Source: Anaerosporobacter faecicola (lineage in GTDB: Bacteria > Bacillota > Clostridia > Lachnospirales > Lachnospiraceae). Taken from it: a stretch of 64,000 nucleotides of DNA. The number at the start of each line of letters is the position of its first letter. Position 1 is the stretch's first letter. The position numbers were made by a program, and so were the translations under genes. The DNA is taken from contig NZ_JAAQRO010000006.1 of the NCBI RefSeq assembly GCF_012070565.1, forward strand, positions 1 through 64,000, written 5' to 3'. Under the pieces are notes generated by a model. It did not search any database. It was not told the origin of the DNA and saw only the letters and a program-made list of their open reading frames with translations. Below are positions 27,021 through 37,355 of the stretch, in pieces.

Positions 27021-27090
27021 CGAAATTCACTCCTTTCACAAAAGTCAGCTCCCATTATACCACTTATAATTGTAAATAGCAAGCATTATT

Positions 27091-27152
27091 TATATAAAAT
27101 CAAATTGAGGTATCTGAACACTTCTTATATAGAAGAAAGAGTACCCTTTGAT
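27091..27152 (-). terminator. Attenuator-like hairpin between infA and rpmJ
   Basis: ATCAAA (27099-27104) with TTTGAT (27147-27152), GGTA with TACC inside, and CTTCT with AGAAG at the tip; TTTATATA follows on the minus strand. The stem is interrupted, so termination would be partial. Confidence 0.35.
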
Positions 27153-27174
27153 TTAATATCGTGATATCACCTAT

Positions 27175-27393
27175 TTATTTATCTCTCCAGATAATTCTTC
27201 CTTTAGAAAGATCATATGGTGATAATTCTAATGTTACCTTATCTCCTGGTAATATACGAATGAAGTTCATTCTTAATTTACCACTGATGTGTGCTAATAC
27301 TTTGTGACCATTTTCTAATTCAACTTGGAACATTGCGTTCGGTAATTTTTCAATTACTGTTCCTTCAATTTCAACTACATCTGCTTTTGACAT
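27175..27393 (-). CDS. infA: Translation initiation factor IF-1
   Basis: 72 aa, exact family length, an OB fold with [24 protein letters not shown] and the conserved [22 protein letters not shown]. It binds the 30S A site during initiation. GGAGG precedes the ATG. It lies in map-KOW-infA-rpmJ. Confidence 0.98.
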   Translation of the reverse strand: MSKADVVEIEGTVIEKLPNAMFQVELENGHKVLAHISGKLRMNFIRILPGDKVTLELSPYDLSKGRIIWRDK

Positions 27394-27451
27394 TTCATAA
27401 ACCTCCTAAATTCCATCAAAGGGGATATCCTATCCCGTGGTTACAATCTCT

Positions 27452-27727
27452 CTATTGTTTTGAGAATATTTTAATTGCTCTTTTAATATCCTCATCCGTT
27501 ACTTTTCTTCCTGTTTCTAAGCATTCCGCTATATTTGCAGGAATTTCATTAATGATTTGAATGTGCTTAATTCTTTTTTTCTTTGGCTTTTCTAGTTTTT
27601 TATAAACTCCATCCACTAGATATACATATTCCTGATCGGACTTGATTATTACATATATACTATCTTTGTCATGTCCCGCCTTGGAAAAAGCCAGTTTTCC
27701 AACTTGAAACCTTTCATTCTGATACAT
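27452..27727 (-). CDS. KOW-domain RNA-binding protein (L14e/L6e/L27e-like)
   Basis: 91 aa. The N-terminal KOW/SH3-like segment (FQVGKLAFSKAGHDKDSIYVII) resembles archaeal/eukaryotic L14e-type proteins and is followed by a basic KKLEKPKKKRIKHIQI segment. Proteins of this type sit between map and infA in many Clostridia. A ribosome-associated role is inferred from position and fold; no defined function is known to me. AGGAG precedes the ATG, 10 bases after map. Confidence 0.8.
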   Translation of the reverse strand: MYQNERFQVGKLAFSKAGHDKDSIYVIIKSDQEYVYLVDGVYKKLEKPKKKRIKHIQIINEIPANIAECLETGRKVTDEDIKRAIKIFSKQ

Positions 27728-27737
27728 TTACATTCTC

Positions 27738-28499
27738 CTACGCTTCATTTTTTGATGACAGGATCACGGGATCCCCATCTGTAATTAAAACCGTATTCTC
27801 ATAATGTGCTGACAAAGAACCATCCTCTGTAACTACTGTCCAATCATCATCAAGCCATTCCACATCATAACGTCCAATATTTACCATAGGTTCTATTGCA
27901 AGCGTCATACCTGCCTGCAGTTTAATCCCTCTTCTTTTCTGTCGGAAGTTTGGGATTTCAGGATCTTCATGTAATGCTGTTCCTATTCCATGTCCTACCA
28001 AGTCCCTAACAACTGAAAATCCAAAAGACTCTACATACTCCTGTATTGCACTGGATACATCATTTAGGTGATTTCCTTCTTTTGCGAATTTAATCCCTTC
28101 GAAAAAGCTTTGTCTAGTAACTTCAATTAGTTTCTTAGCTTCTTCACTAATCTCTCCAACTGCCCAGGTTCTTGCTGCATCTGAATGATACCCATTGTAA
28201 ATAACTCCAGCATCTAAACTAACGATATCCCCTTCCTGTATATAACGGTGCTTTGAAGGTATTCCATGAACAACTTCATCATTAACCGAAACACATATTG
28301 AGGCAGGATAACCATTATAATTCAAGAAAGAGGGAATGCAGTGATAACTGCGAATTATCTCTTCTCCCTTTTTATCAATATCCTTTGTCGTTATACCTGG
28401 TTTTACATATTGTTTTAATTCATCATGCACGACTGCAAGTATTTTACCTGCTTCTTTCATTAATTCAATTTCTCTATTTGATTTAATCGTAACAGACAT
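27738..28499 (-). CDS. map: Methionine aminopeptidase, type I
   Basis: 253 aa. Metal ligands are visible: DAG and HSDAA, the GHGIG histidine, EPM and the late glutamate before NTVLIT. It removes the initiator methionine from nascent proteins. There is no N-terminal zinc-finger extension. It starts two bases after adk, so adk-map are translationally linked. Confidence 0.98.
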   Translation of the reverse strand: MSVTIKSNREIELMKEAGKILAVVHDELKQYVKPGITTKDIDKKGEEIIRSYHCIPSFLNYNGYPASICVSVNDEVVHGIPSKHRYIQEGDIVSLDAGVIYNGYHSDAARTWAVGEISEEAKKLIEVTRQSFFEGIKFAKEGNHLNDVSSAIQEYVESFGFSVVRDLVGHGIGTALHEDPEIPNFRQKRRGIKLQAGMTLAIEPMVNIGRYDVEWLDDDWTVVTEDGSLSAHYENTVLITDGDPVILSSKNEA

Positions 28500-28501
28500 T
28501 T

Positions 28502-29146
28502 CTATTCACCTAGAATCTTAACGATAGCCGCAAATACATCAGCCATATCTACGGTTCCATCAACCTCTACTAATACTTTTTTATCCGTATAGTAATTAAT
28601 TAATGGTTGTGTTTGTTCATGATATACATTTAATCGTTTTTCAACAGTTTCTGGTTTATCGTCATCACGTAGAATTAATTCTTTTCCACATTTATCACAG
28701 ATTCCTTCTGCTTTTGGTGGAATATGAACCAAGTGATATGTTGCACCACATGCTACACAAGCTCTTCTACCTGACATTCTACGTACGATGTTCTCATCTG
28801 GTACTTCCACATTGATTGCATAATCAATCTTTTCACCAATTGCTTCCAAAGCAGCATCCAAAGCTTCTGCTTGTGGTATTGTTCTTGGAAATCCATCAAG
28901 TACGTAGCCATTGGTACAATCCTCTTGTCTCACACGATCTACTACTAGATCTACAACAAGTTCATCTGGAACTAATAATCCTTGATCCATGAATGTTTTA
29001 GCTTTCTTACCAAGCTCTGTACCATTTTTAATATTTGCTCGGAATATATCTCCTGTTGAGATATGTGGAATTTTATATTTCTCGGCGATTTGTTTTGCTT
29101 GTGTTCCTTTACCTGCACCTGGAGCACCTAACATAATAATCTTCAT
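28502..29146 (-). CDS. adk: Adenylate kinase, zinc-containing LID
   Basis: 214 aa. P-loop GAPGAGKGT at 7-15. The long LID carries CVAC and CDKC pairs, a structural zinc site typical of Gram-positive enzymes. It interconverts ATP + AMP and 2 ADP. GGGAGG precedes the ATG. It is separated from secY by 271 bases with a weak terminator and its own promoter, unlike the tight secY-adk of Bacillus. Confidence 0.98.
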   Translation of the reverse strand: MKIIMLGAPGAGKGTQAKQIAEKYKIPHISTGDIFRANIKNGTELGKKAKTFMDQGLLVPDELVVDLVVDRVRQEDCTNGYVLDGFPRTIPQAEALDAALEAIGEKIDYAINVEVPDENIVRRMSGRRACVACGATYHLVHIPPKAEGICDKCGKELILRDDDKPETVEKRLNVYHEQTQPLINYYTDKKVLVEVDGTVDMADVFAAIVKILGE

Positions 29147-29165
29147 AATTTTCCTCCCTTACATA

Positions 29166-29194
29166 CTAGTATTACCATCCGATTCGATAGTCAA
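29166..29194 (-). promoter_or_regulatory. Candidate promoter of adk-map-KOW-infA-rpmJ
   Basis: TTGACT (29189-29194), 17-base spacer, TACTAG (29166-29171), about 20 bases before the adk start, giving a very short leader. Confidence 0.5.
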
Positions 29195-29370
29195 TCCTAA
29201 TTATTCTAAATTATCTTAATAAAAACATTGATACAAGGGCTGATCATAATCTTCAAATAAATATGAATAACATGACTTTATTACCCCTTTAAATACGAGA
29301 AAGTAGCCCCATTAGAGCGGATGACTGTCCAATCTTTCGATCAATCAGTAACAAAATATAATTCATAATA

Positions 29371-29405
29371 GAAGTAAAAGCTGCAGGACGAATCACTACA
29401 GCTTA
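29371..29405 (-). terminator. Weak terminator after secY
   Basis: AAGCTGCAG (29379-29387) with CTACAGCTT (29397-29405), one pair being G-U on the minus-strand RNA, followed by TTTTACTTCT. It lies 12 bases after the secY stop. Confidence 0.5.
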
Positions 29406-29417
29406 CTACTTTTCTTA

Positions 29418-30761
29418 TTAATCGTTTAGAAAACCTTTATAGTGACGAACAAGCATTTGTGATTCAATTTGTTTCATAGTCTCAAGAACTACACCAACAA
29501 TAATGATTAATGATGTTCCACTGAAAGATACGTCAGCACCAAATGCACCTGAACAGAAGATTGGTACAACTGCAACAATTGTTAAACCAACTGCTCCGAT
29601 GAAGATGATATTATTAAGTACTTTTGTAAGGTAATCCGTGGTTGGTTTACCAGGACGAATACCTGGAATGAAACCACCTTGTTTCTTCATATTATTAGAA
29701 ACCTCAATTGGGTTAAAAGTAATAGAAGTATAAAAATATGCAAAGAAAATCAATAATACAATATAAACCACTAAGCCAAATGTGTACTTGAATTCGCCGA
29801 AGCTTGTGAAGTTACACCAAGCACCTTGGTTCATAATTTTAAGTATTTTCTGACCAAAGCTTGCGCCTGCACCAGAAGCTGGATTCGTTCCGAATAAACT
29901 AGCAATAATAATTGGGAATTGTAATAATGAACCAGCAAAAATTACTGGAATAACACCAGCTGTGTTTACTTTTAAAGGAATACTTGATGATTGTCCACCA
30001 ACCATTTTTCTTCCTTGCACCTTTTTAGCATATTGCACTGGTATTCTTCTTTCACCATCTTGTAAGATAATGATAAATACTACCATAGCAACGATAACTG
30101 CTAAAATGATTACTGCTGCAAGTATTGAATTAACTACATTTCCTGAACTATCAACATCAACAAACTTTTTGTAAAGTGTGTTCATATCACTTGGTATTCT
30201 TGAAACGATATTTATTAATAAGATAATTGAAATACCATTTCCTACACCTTTTTGTGTAATTCTCTCACCTAACCACATTAGGAAAGCTGAACCTGCTGTT
30301 AAGGAAACTGCAACCATAACAACACCTGTAAATGTAAGTCCACCGTCTAAATAGCCTGAGTTACCAAATCCGATTGACATAGCAACACTTTCGATCACTG
30401 CTAACGCAACTGTTACATAACGTGTATACTCTGCAATCTTCTTTCTTCCATCTTCCCCGTCTTTTTGCATTTCTTCCAACTTAGGTATAGCAATAGTTAA
30501 AAGCTGCATAATGATTGATGAAGTAATGTATGGTGTGATATTTAATGCAAAGATTGACATGGTGGTAAATGAACCACCAGTCAATGCATCAAAGAACCCC
30601 AAATTAGCTTGATTGCTAAAGAACTGTGATATTGCAGCTCTATTTACCCCTGGGATAGGAAGTTGACAACCGATTCGAACAATAACGAGTGCTATAAAAG
30701 TATAGATTAATTTTTTTCTTATATCTTTAATTTTCCACGCATTTCGGATTGTCTGCAACAT
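29418..30761 (-). CDS. secY: Protein translocase subunit SecY
   Basis: 447 aa with ten membrane helices, including the N-terminal KLIYTFIALVIVRIGCQLPIPG and the plug/lateral-gate helices. It is the channel of the Sec export pathway, working with SecE, SecG and SecA. It starts two bases after rplO and its ribosome-binding site lies inside the rplO end. This is the normal spc-operon position. Confidence 0.98.
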   Translation of the reverse strand: MLQTIRNAWKIKDIRKKLIYTFIALVIVRIGCQLPIPGVNRAAISQFFSNQANLGFFDALTGGSFTTMSIFALNITPYITSSIIMQLLTIAIPKLEEMQKDGEDGRKKIAEYTRYVTVALAVIESVAMSIGFGNSGYLDGGLTFTGVVMVAVSLTAGSAFLMWLGERITQKGVGNGISIILLINIVSRIPSDMNTLYKKFVDVDSSGNVVNSILAAVIILAVIVAMVVFIIILQDGERRIPVQYAKKVQGRKMVGGQSSSIPLKVNTAGVIPVIFAGSLLQFPIIIASLFGTNPASGAGASFGQKILKIMNQGAWCNFTSFGEFKYTFGLVVYIVLLIFFAYFYTSITFNPIEVSNNMKKQGGFIPGIRPGKPTTDYLTKVLNNIIFIGAVGLTIVAVVPIFCSGAFGADVSFSGTSLIIIVGVVLETMKQIESQMLVRHYKGFLND

Positions 30762-30763
30762 CC

Positions 30764-31204
30764 TTAAATCACCTCAGCATTTCCACCAAGAGCTTGAATT
30801 TTTTCAACAGCACTTGCACTATATGCGTCAACTTTAACATCAAGCTTCTTAGTAAGTTCTCCGTTTCCTAGAATCTTAACGCCATCTCTTGGATTCTTTA
30901 CGATTCCAGCTTCGATTAACGCTTCAACTGTTACAACAGCGCCGTCTTCAAATCTGTTAAGAGTATCAATATTAATACCAACGATTTCTTTAGAGTTTCT
31001 ACAAGTGAAGCCTCTCTTAGGTAAACGTCTGTATAAAGGCATTTGTCCACCTTCAAAACCTGGTCTTGGAGCTCCTGAACGAGCTTTTTGTCCTTTGTGA
31101 CCTTTACCTGCTGTCTTACCGTTACCTGAACCGTGTCCACGACCTCTTCTAAAGTTATCGCTGTGTTTTGCACCGTCAGCTGGTCTTAATTCTGATAAAT
31201 TCAT
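30764..31204 (-). CDS. rplO: Large ribosomal subunit protein uL15
   Basis: 146 aa. The Gly/Lys/Arg-rich N-terminal extension ([21 protein letters not shown]) and the globular C-terminal domain are complete. It assembles late into the 50S subunit. Located in rpmD-rplO-secY, 26 bases after rpmD. Confidence 0.98.
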   Translation of the reverse strand: MNLSELRPADGAKHSDNFRRGRGHGSGNGKTAGKGHKGQKARSGAPRPGFEGGQMPLYRRLPKRGFTCRNSKEIVGINIDTLNRFEDGAVVTVEALIEAGIVKNPRDGVKILGNGELTKKLDVKVDAYSASAVEKIQALGGNAEVI

Positions 31205-31230
31205 GTGTGCACCTCCTTACTAATTAATGA

Positions 31231-31413
31231 TTATATTTCTTCAACCTTTACTAAATGTCTAACTTGATTTACCATACCTCTAACTGCAGCGTTATCTGGC
31301 ATTTCAACAGTTTTGTTTAATTTTTTAAGTCCTAATGCTTCAACTGTCGCTCTGTGTTTTGGGATGGCACCAATTGTAGATTTTACTAAAGTAACTTTTA
31401 ATTTTTCTGCCAT
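31231..31413 (-). CDS. rpmD: Large ribosomal subunit protein uL30
   Basis: 60 aa, exact family length (KVTLVKSTIGAIPKHRATVEAL, then the VRGMVNQVRHLVKVEE end). Part of the 50S subunit. AGGAGG precedes the ATG; 15 bases after rpsE. Confidence 0.98.
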   Translation of the reverse strand: MAEKLKVTLVKSTIGAIPKHRATVEALGLKKLNKTVEMPDNAAVRGMVNQVRHLVKVEEI

Positions 31414-31428
31414 TTCATTAACCTCCTA

Positions 31429-31938
31429 CTAACCTAGTAGCTCTTCAACTGAAACACCGCGAAGCTTAGCTACTTCTTCAGGAGTCTTTAACTGATTCAA
31501 TCCCTCGATTGTAGCAAGTACTACGTTTTGTTTATTATTTGATCCTAATGATTTTGTACGGATATTCTTTAGACCTGCAAGTTCGATAACGGCACGAGCT
31601 GGACCTCCTGCGATAATACCAGTACCTTCTGGAGCTTTCTTAAGCAATACAGAAGCGCTTCCGAATTTACCAATGAAGTCATGTGGAATACTTCCATTCT
31701 CGTCCATAGGTAATGAGATTAATTTTTTGATCGCATCTTCTTTTCCTTTACGAATTGCTTCAGGAATTTCAGCTGCTTTTCCTAAACCAGCACCAACGTG
31801 TCCATTCTTGTCACCAACAACAACTAATGCAGTAAATCTGAAGTTACGTCCACCTTTTACTACTTTCGTAACACGTTTGATTGATACTACTTTATCTTCT
31901 AATTCCATTTGACTAGCATCAATGATTGTACGTTTCAT
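31429..31938 (-). CDS. rpsE: Small ribosomal subunit protein uS5
   Basis: 169 aa. The dsRNA-binding N-terminal domain ([18 protein letters not shown]) and C-terminal domain ([12 protein letters not shown]) are intact. It acts in decoding accuracy and mRNA unwinding on the 30S. 17 bases after rplR. Confidence 0.98.
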   Translation of the reverse strand: MKRTIIDASQMELEDKVVSIKRVTKVVKGGRNFRFTALVVVGDKNGHVGAGLGKAAEIPEAIRKGKEDAIKKLISLPMDENGSIPHDFIGKFGSASVLLKKAPEGTGIIAGGPARAVIELAGLKNIRTKSLGSNNKQNVVLATIEGLNQLKTPEEVAKLRGVSVEELLG

Positions 31939-31955
31939 CTATTCTCCTCCTTACC

Positions 31956-32324
31956 CTAGAATTCTAGACCAGCTTCTCTTGCTGCGTCTGCTAATGCTTT
32001 AACTTTTCCTTGATATATAAATCCGCCTCTATCGAAGACAACTGTAGTAATACCTTTTTCTAATGCTTTTTTCGCAATAACAGTTCCTAAATATGCTGCT
32101 GCTGCTACGTCATTTGTTTTATCAAGTTCAGCTTTTACTTCTTTTTGTAAAGTTGAAGCTGATACTAAAGTATTACCAACTGTATCATCAATAATTTGAG
32201 CGTACATATGATTATTACTTCTAAACACAGCTAAACGTGGTCTCTGAGCAGTACCAGAGAAACGATTACGTAATTTTCTATGTTTTTTAACACGAACTTT
32301 ACTTCTTGATTCTTTACTAACCAT
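31956..32324 (-). CDS. rplR: Large ribosomal subunit protein uL18
   Basis: 122 aa with the basic start ([15 protein letters not shown]-like) and the [14 protein letters not shown]-type end. It binds 5S rRNA with L5. AAAGGAG precedes the ATG; 19 bases after rplF. Confidence 0.98.
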   Translation of the reverse strand: MVSKESRSKVRVKKHRKLRNRFSGTAQRPRLAVFRSNNHMYAQIIDDTVGNTLVSASTLQKEVKAELDKTNDVAAAAYLGTVIAKKALEKGITTVVFDRGGFIYQGKVKALADAAREAGLEF

Positions 32325-32343
32325 TGTTTTTACACTCCTTTAA

Positions 32344-32886
32344 TTATTTTTTACCAGTCTTACCAACTTTACGTCTAATAACTTCATCAGCATATTTAAT
32401 ACCTTTACCTTTATAAGGTTCTGGTTGTCTCTTTTCTCTGATATTAGCAGCGTATTGGCCAACTTTTTCTTTATCTATACCTTTAACAGTGATCTTGTTT
32501 TGTCCGTCAAGAACAGTTTCGATTCCTTCTGGGTCTTCCATGATTACTGGATGAGAATATCCTAAAGATAATGTTAATGTTTTTCCTTGTTTTGCAGCTC
32601 TATAACCAACACCGTTGACTTCAAGAACTTTTTCATAACCAGCTGTTACACCAGTTACCATATTAGAAACTAATGTTCTAGTAAGACCGTGTAAAGATTT
32701 CATTTTCTTTAAATCACTTGGTCTTGTTACAACAATTTCTTCGCCTTCAACTTTAATGTCCATTTCTGCTGGTAAAACTCTTTCAAGAGTACCTTTTGGA
32801 CCTTTAACAGTCACTTTGTTATTTTCTGCTACCGTTACAGTAACGCCTGCAGGGATAGCGATAGGCATTCTTCCTATACGTGACAT
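32344..32886 (-). CDS. rplF: Large ribosomal subunit protein uL6
   Basis: 180 aa with the two repeated alpha/beta domains; the end carries [18 protein letters not shown]. It sits near the factor-binding site of the 50S subunit. It is preceded by a 210-base gap after rpsH that holds a perfect hairpin. Confidence 0.98.
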   Translation of the reverse strand: MSRIGRMPIAIPAGVTVTVAENNKVTVKGPKGTLERVLPAEMDIKVEGEEIVVTRPSDLKKMKSLHGLTRTLVSNMVTGVTAGYEKVLEVNGVGYRAAKQGKTLTLSLGYSHPVIMEDPEGIETVLDGQNKITVKGIDKEKVGQYAANIREKRQPEPYKGKGIKYADEVIRRKVGKTGKK

Positions 32887-33047
32887 GTTGCACCTCCTAT
32901 GATATTACGTCGCATGCTTTGTATCTGTTGCAGTTACCTGCCAGCAAATGCGTACATGTTTTTAGTGTCAGTAACATATTTGTTACTTTAGTTTGTTTAT
33001 TCCTACTCTATAATAAATGATACTCTATTATTGATTAGGAATGAGCA

Positions 33048-33070
33048 CATGAGAATCATAGATTCTCATG
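33048..33070 (-). other. Perfect 10-bp hairpin between rpsH and rplF
   Basis: CATGAGAATC (33048-33057) pairs exactly with 33061-33070 around a 3-base loop, 27 bases after the rpsH stop. No T-run follows, so an RNA processing or regulatory site is more likely than a terminator. Confidence 0.45.
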
Positions 33071-33096
33071 CTTAACAGCTACTTCCTAGCCGTTTT

Positions 33097-33498
33097 CTAC
33101 CAAACGAATGCTAAAACTTCTCCACCCACGTTAAGAGTTCTAGCTTCTTTATCAGTGATAACACCTTTGTTTGTAGAGATGATTGCTGTTCCTAAACCTC
33201 CAAGAACTTTTGGTAAGTTTTCTTTGCTTGCGTATACACGAAGACCTGGTTTAGAGATTCTCTTAAGACCAGTAATGATCTTAACATTTTTATCTTTACC
33301 ATATTTTAATGTAATATGGATATTGTTAAATCCGTCTACTTCTTCAATTTCAAAACTCTTGATGTATCCCTCTTTTAAAAGGATTTCAGCGATAGCTACT
33401 TTCATTTTAGAAGCAGGTACATCTACAGTATCATGTTTAGCAGTATTCGCATTACGAATTCTTGTAAGCATATCTGCGATTGGATCATTCATTGTCAT
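33097..33498 (-). CDS. rpsH: Small ribosomal subunit protein uS8
   Basis: 133 aa. N-terminal [15 protein letters not shown] and C-terminal [21 protein letters not shown] are conserved. It is a primary 16S binder and in E. coli the spc-operon repressor. 23 bases after rpsN. Confidence 0.98.
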   Translation of the reverse strand: MTMNDPIADMLTRIRNANTAKHDTVDVPASKMKVAIAEILLKEGYIKSFEIEEVDGFNNIHITLKYGKDKNVKIITGLKRISKPGLRVYASKENLPKVLGGLGTAIISTNKGVITDKEARTLNVGGEVLAFVW

Positions 33499-33521
33499 TT
33501 AAATTGCCTCCTTCCTTAATT

Positions 33522-33707
33522 CTACCAGCTTGCTTTTTTAACACCTGGAATTTGTCCTTTATATGCTAGTTCACGGAAACAAATTCTGCAGATTCCGTAT
33601 TTTCTTAAATAAGCATGTGGACGACCACAGATTCTACAACGGTTGTATTCTCTTGTAGAGAATTTTGCTGGACGTTGTTGTTTAATCTTCATTGACGTTT
33701 TAGCCAT
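33522..33707 (-). CDS. rpsN: Small ribosomal subunit protein uS14, type Z
   Basis: 61 aa, the short zinc form: Cys24, Cys27, Cys40 and Cys43 (CRIC, CRIC) coordinate zinc. It assembles into the 30S head. A zinc-independent second copy, if any, is not in this window. 16 bases after rplE. Confidence 0.98.
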   Translation of the reverse strand: MAKTSMKIKQQRPAKFSTREYNRCRICGRPHAYLRKYGICRICFRELAYKGQIPGVKKASW

Positions 33708-33723
33708 GAATTTTCCCTCCTAA

Positions 33724-34263
33724 CTATTTTTTGAATGGCATACCGAATAATGTTAATAAATAACGAGCTTCTTCATCTGTTTTAGCTGTTGTTACAAATA
33801 TGATATCCATACCTCTAACTTTATCAACCTTATCATACTCAATTTCAGGGAAAATTAATTGTTCTTTAATACCAAGTGCATAATTTCCTCTACCATCAAA
33901 TGCATTAGGATTTACACCTCTAAAGTCACGTACACGAGGTAATGCTAAATTAATAAGACGATCAGCAAAATCATACATTCTTTCGCCTCTAAGAGTTACT
34001 TTACATCCAATAGGCATTCCTTCTCTGATTTTGAAGTTTGCTACTGAATTCTTAGCTCTAGTTAAAACAACTTTTTGACCAGCGATGATCTCAAGATCTT
34101 TAACTGCTGTATCTAAAACTTTTGCGTTGTCTTTTGCTTCACCAACGCCCATGTTAATTACTATTTTATCAAGTTTAGGTACTTCCATAACATTCTTATA
34201 ACCGAATTTCTTAGTCATACCTTCAACGATTTCGTTTAAATAAGTTTCTTTTAATCTACTCAA
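33724..34263 (-). CDS. rplE: Large ribosomal subunit protein uL5
   Basis: 179 aa starting at TTG (34261-34263), with AGGAGGT eight bases upstream. Conserved [18 protein letters not shown] and the [17 protein letters not shown] segment are present. It binds 5S rRNA and the P-site tRNA. The rare start may lower its yield relative to its neighbours. Confidence 0.97.
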   Translation of the reverse strand: MSRLKETYLNEIVEGMTKKFGYKNVMEVPKLDKIVINMGVGEAKDNAKVLDTAVKDLEIIAGQKVVLTRAKNSVANFKIREGMPIGCKVTLRGERMYDFADRLINLALPRVRDFRGVNPNAFDGRGNYALGIKEQLIFPEIEYDKVDKVRGMDIIFVTTAKTDEEARYLLTLFGMPFKK

Positions 34264-34285
34264 CTTATGAGACCTCCTCTCTTAA

Positions 34286-34591
34286 TTAGTCGATAACTTC
34301 GCCAGTTGACTTAGCGAAACGAACTTTTTTACCATCAGCTTCTTTGAAACCGATTCTAGTCGTTTTGCCTTTAACAACGTACATTACGTTAGATGCATCA
34401 ATTGGTGCTTCTTGGTGTAAGATACCACCGTTTGGATTAGCTTGGCTAGGTTTAGCATGTTTAGTTACAGTGTTAACGCCTTCCACTAATACCTTTCCGT
34501 CTTTTACGGATACAACTTTGCCTTCTTTGCCTTTATCTTTACCAGCGATTACTTTAACAGTATCACCTTTTTTGATTTTTGTTGTTGACAC
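34286..34591 (-). CDS. rplX: Large ribosomal subunit protein uL24
   Basis: 101 aa from GTG at 34591, chosen because AGGAGG lies eight bases upstream; a GTG three codons earlier falls inside that site. The KOW motif ([20 protein letters not shown]) is near the start. It nucleates 50S assembly. 13 bases after rplN. Confidence 0.96.
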   Translation of the reverse strand: MSTTKIKKGDTVKVIAGKDKGKEGKVVSVKDGKVLVEGVNTVTKHAKPSQANPNGGILHQEAPIDASNVMYVVKGKTTRIGFKEADGKKVRFAKSTGEVID

Positions 34592-34604
34592 AGCCGACAC
34601 CTCC

Positions 34605-34973
34605 TTATAATACTTCTGGTGCTAATGAAACGATTTTCATGAATTGTTTTTCTCTTAATTCTCTTGCTACTGGTCCAAAGATACGAGTTCCTCTTGGATT
34701 CTTGTCATCTTTGATTACTACTGCAGCATTTTCATCAAATCTAATATATGATCCGTCTTTACGACGAGTTTCTTTTACTGTACGTACAACTACAGCTTTT
34801 ACTACGTCACCTTTTTTAACAACACCGCCTGGTGTTGCATCTTTAACAGAAGCAACGATGATATCGCCAATAGCTGCGTATCTTCTTGTAGATCCGCCTA
34901 ATACTCTGATACAAAGTAATTCTTTAGCACCAGTGTTATCAGCAACTTTAAGTCTTGATTCTTGTTGTATCAT
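34605..34973 (-). CDS. rplN: Large ribosomal subunit protein uL14
   Basis: 122 aa, exact family length ([19 protein letters not shown] start, [20 protein letters not shown] end). It forms the B8 inter-subunit bridge region. 23 bases after rpsQ; AAAGGAG site. Confidence 0.98.
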   Translation of the reverse strand: MIQQESRLKVADNTGAKELLCIRVLGGSTRRYAAIGDIIVASVKDATPGGVVKKGDVVKAVVVRTVKETRRKDGSYIRFDENAAVVIKDDKNPRGTRIFGPVARELREKQFMKIVSLAPEVL

Positions 34974-34996
34974 GCTATTACTACTCCTTTCAGAAA

Positions 34997-35251
34997 TTAT
35001 TTAGCTCTTTCAATAATTTCTACAAGTCTCCATCTTTTATCCTTAGATAAAGGTCTTGTTTCCATTACTTTAACTCTATCTCCAATATGACAATCATTAT
35101 TTTCGTCATGTGCTTTTAACTTATACGTTCTTTTCATGATCTTGTTGTATAATGGGTGTTTAACGTGATCCACTACAGCAACAGTGATTGTCTTATCCAT
35201 TTTATCACTTACTACTTTACCTACACGAGTCTTTCTAAGGTTTCTTTCCAC
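34997..35251 (-). CDS. rpsQ: Small ribosomal subunit protein uS17
   Basis: 84 aa starting at GTG (35249-35251) with AAAGGAGG seven bases upstream. The OB-fold core ([41 protein letters not shown]) is conserved. It is a primary 16S rRNA binder. 21 bases after rpmC. Confidence 0.97.
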   Translation of the reverse strand: MERNLRKTRVGKVVSDKMDKTITVAVVDHVKHPLYNKIMKRTYKLKAHDENNDCHIGDRVKVMETRPLSKDKRWRLVEIIERAK

Positions 35252-35272
35252 AACAATTCCTCCTTTCTAGGA

Positions 35273-35482
35273 TTACTCAGCAGCATTAACTTGTTTTGAA
35301 AGTACAGTTTGAATTCTAGCGATGTTCTTTCTAACTTCTTTGATTCTGCTTGTATTATCTAATTGGTTTGTTGCGTTTTGGAATCTTAAGTTGAAAAGTT
35401 CCTTTTTAGCAGCTACTAATTCTTCTGATAATTCAGCTACTGACTTTGTATTTAAATCTTGAACATAATTCTTAGTTTTCAC
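35273..35482 (-). CDS. rpmC: Large ribosomal subunit protein uL29
   Basis: 69 aa from GTG at 35482, which has AGGAGG eight bases upstream inside the rplP 3' end; a GTG three codons earlier overlaps the site. It overlaps rplP by 11 bases. Two helices ([20 protein letters not shown]) typical of L29 are present. It lies at the exit tunnel and binds trigger factor and SRP. Confidence 0.96.
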   Translation of the reverse strand: MKTKNYVQDLNTKSVAELSEELVAAKKELFNLRFQNATNQLDNTSRIKEVRKNIARIQTVLSKQVNAAE

Positions 35483-35909
35483 TGCCCGCACCTCCTTCTA
35501 AGTCTGCGCGAGAAACTACTTTGCACTTAACTGGTAACTTGTGTGTTGCAAGACGTAATGCTTCTCTAGCCACTTCTTCAGCTACTCCAGAGATTTCGAA
35601 CATTACACGACCTGGCTTAACAACAGCTACCCAGTATTCTAGTGTTCCTTTACCGGAACCCATACGAGTTTCAGCTGGTTTTGTTGTTACTGGTTTATCT
35701 GGGAAAATCTTAATCCAAACTTTACCACCACGTTTGATATAACGAGTCATAGCAATACGGGCTGCTTCGATTTGGTTTGACTTAATCCAAGCTGGTTCCA
35801 AAGCTACAATACCGTATTCACCGTTAGAGATTGTATTACCTCTCATGGCTTTACCTGCCATAGATCCACGGAATTGTTTTCTACGCTTTACTCTTTTTGG
35901 CATTAACAT
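35472..35909 (-). CDS. rplP: Large ribosomal subunit protein uL16
   Basis: 145 aa. The start [11 protein letters not shown] matches the family, so the first ATG is preferred over the one two codons later. That ATG overlaps the rpsC stop (TAATG), indicating translational coupling. It contains [19 protein letters not shown]. It helps position A-site tRNA. Confidence 0.97.
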   Translation of the reverse strand: MLMPKRVKRRKQFRGSMAGKAMRGNTISNGEYGIVALEPAWIKSNQIEAARIAMTRYIKRGGKVWIKIFPDKPVTTKPAETRMGSGKGTLEYWVAVVKPGRVMFEISGVAEEVAREALRLATHKLPVKCKVVSRADLEGGAGSEN

Positions 35910-36565
35910 TATTTATCGCTCCCTTCCTTAGCTGCCTTAGTTGGAAGTACTTCACCATGGTAAATCCAAACTTTAACACCTAGTTTACCATAAGTAGTAT
36001 CTGCCTCTGCAAATCCATAATCAATGTCCGCACGTAATGTTTGTAGAGGGATAGTACCGTCACTGTAGAATTCAGTACGAGCCATATCTGCTCCGCCTAA
36101 ACGTCCAGAAACAGCTGTCTTGATACCTTTTGCTCCAGTTTTCATTGTTCTAGCCATTGTAGATTTCATTGCTCTTCTGAAAGAAATACGATTTTCAAGC
36201 TGAGAAGCAATGCTTTCTGCTACTAATTGCGCATCTGTATCAGGTTTTTTAACCTCTTTGATGTCAACCATTAATTTCTTAGAAGTGAATTTTTGAACTT
36301 CTACTTTTAATTTTTCGATCTCTGAACCGCCTTTACCAATTACAACACCTGGTTTTGCAGTGAAGATGATCACTTTTAATCTATCTGATGCTCTTTCGAT
36401 TTCGATTTTAGAAACACCAGCTGAATATAATTTCTTTTTAAGATATTTTCTGATTTTGTAGTCTTCAACAAGATTGTCTGCGAAATCTGATTCTGCATAC
36501 CATCTAGAATCCCAATCGCTGATAACGCCGACTCTTAAACCATGAGGATTAACTTTTTGTCCCAT
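35909..36565 (-). CDS. rpsC: Small ribosomal subunit protein uS3
   Basis: 218 aa with the KH domain ([23 protein letters not shown]) and the C-terminal domain. It forms the mRNA entry site and helicase of the 30S. Its stop overlaps the rplP start. Confidence 0.98.
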   Translation of the reverse strand: MGQKVNPHGLRVGVISDWDSRWYAESDFADNLVEDYKIRKYLKKKLYSAGVSKIEIERASDRLKVIIFTAKPGVVIGKGGSEIEKLKVEVQKFTSKKLMVDIKEVKKPDTDAQLVAESIASQLENRISFRRAMKSTMARTMKTGAKGIKTAVSGRLGGADMARTEFYSDGTIPLQTLRADIDYGFAEADTTYGKLGVKVWIYHGEVLPTKAAKEGSDK

Positions 36566-36603
36566 TGTAAGCTCCTTTCCTTCAATTAGTTTGTTCGAAC
36601 AAA

Positions 36604-36990
36604 CTATCTTTCATTAAGAATTACAGTGATATGGCTCATTCTCTTTTCGATTCTGTAAGCTCTACCCTGTGCTCTTGGTTTGATTCTCTTCATTGTTGGT
36701 CCCTTATTTGCGAAGCACTCTTCAACATATAAATTTTCAACACTCATACCGTTATTATTTTCAGCGTTTGCAATTGCTGATTTTAATAATTTTTCTATTA
36801 AACTTGAAGCATATCTTGGATTGTAAGCTACAATACCAAGTGCTGTTTGTACATCCTTACCTCTGATGGCATCTAATACGAAACAAGCTTTTTGAACTGA
36901 CACTCTAGCATATGATAACTTTGCTGATGGTCTAGTATCTTTGTTCGCATTTCTTTCTCTCTTTATCTGGGATCTATGTCCTTTTGCCAT
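36604..36990 (-). CDS. rplV: Large ribosomal subunit protein uL22
   Basis: 128 aa. The long beta-hairpin that lines the exit tunnel ends in [17 protein letters not shown]. This tunnel loop is the known site of macrolide-resistance changes; no unusual length is seen here. 38 bases before rpsC. Confidence 0.98.
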   Translation of the reverse strand: MAKGHRSQIKRERNANKDTRPSAKLSYARVSVQKACFVLDAIRGKDVQTALGIVAYNPRYASSLIEKLLKSAIANAENNNGMSVENLYVEECFANKGPTMKRIKPRAQGRAYRIEKRMSHITVILNER

Positions 36991-37058
36991 GGATGAAACC
37001 TCCTTTCAAAGTGAAACAATTCTGTCAGTTTTCGCCACTGACGATCATTTATAATTAA

Positions 37059-37337
37059 TTATCTTCTTGATTTCTTTTCGTCTTTTCCGTGTCCGCGATA
37101 GGTTCTTGTAGCTACGAATTCTCCTAGCTTATGTCCAACCATATCTTCTGTTACATATACAGGCACATGTCTTCTTCCATCATGAACAGCAATCGTGTGT
37201 CCAACGAATTGAGGGAAGATTGTAGAACGACGTGACCAAGTTTTGATTACTGATTTATCACCAGCTGCGTTCATAGCATCTACTTTATTAAGTAAGCTTT
37301 CATCAGCAAATGGTCCTTTTTTAAGTGAACGACCCAT
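37059..37337 (-). CDS. rpsS: Small ribosomal subunit protein uS19
   Basis: 92 aa, exact family length ([19 protein letters not shown] start, [16 protein letters not shown] end). Located in the 30S head with S13. 18 bases after rplB. Confidence 0.98.
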   Translation of the reverse strand: MGRSLKKGPFADESLLNKVDAMNAAGDKSVIKTWSRRSTIFPQFVGHTIAVHDGRRHVPVYVTEDMVGHKLGEFVATRTYRGHGKDEKKSRR

Positions 37338-37355
37338 AGGTTCTACCTCCTTAAA

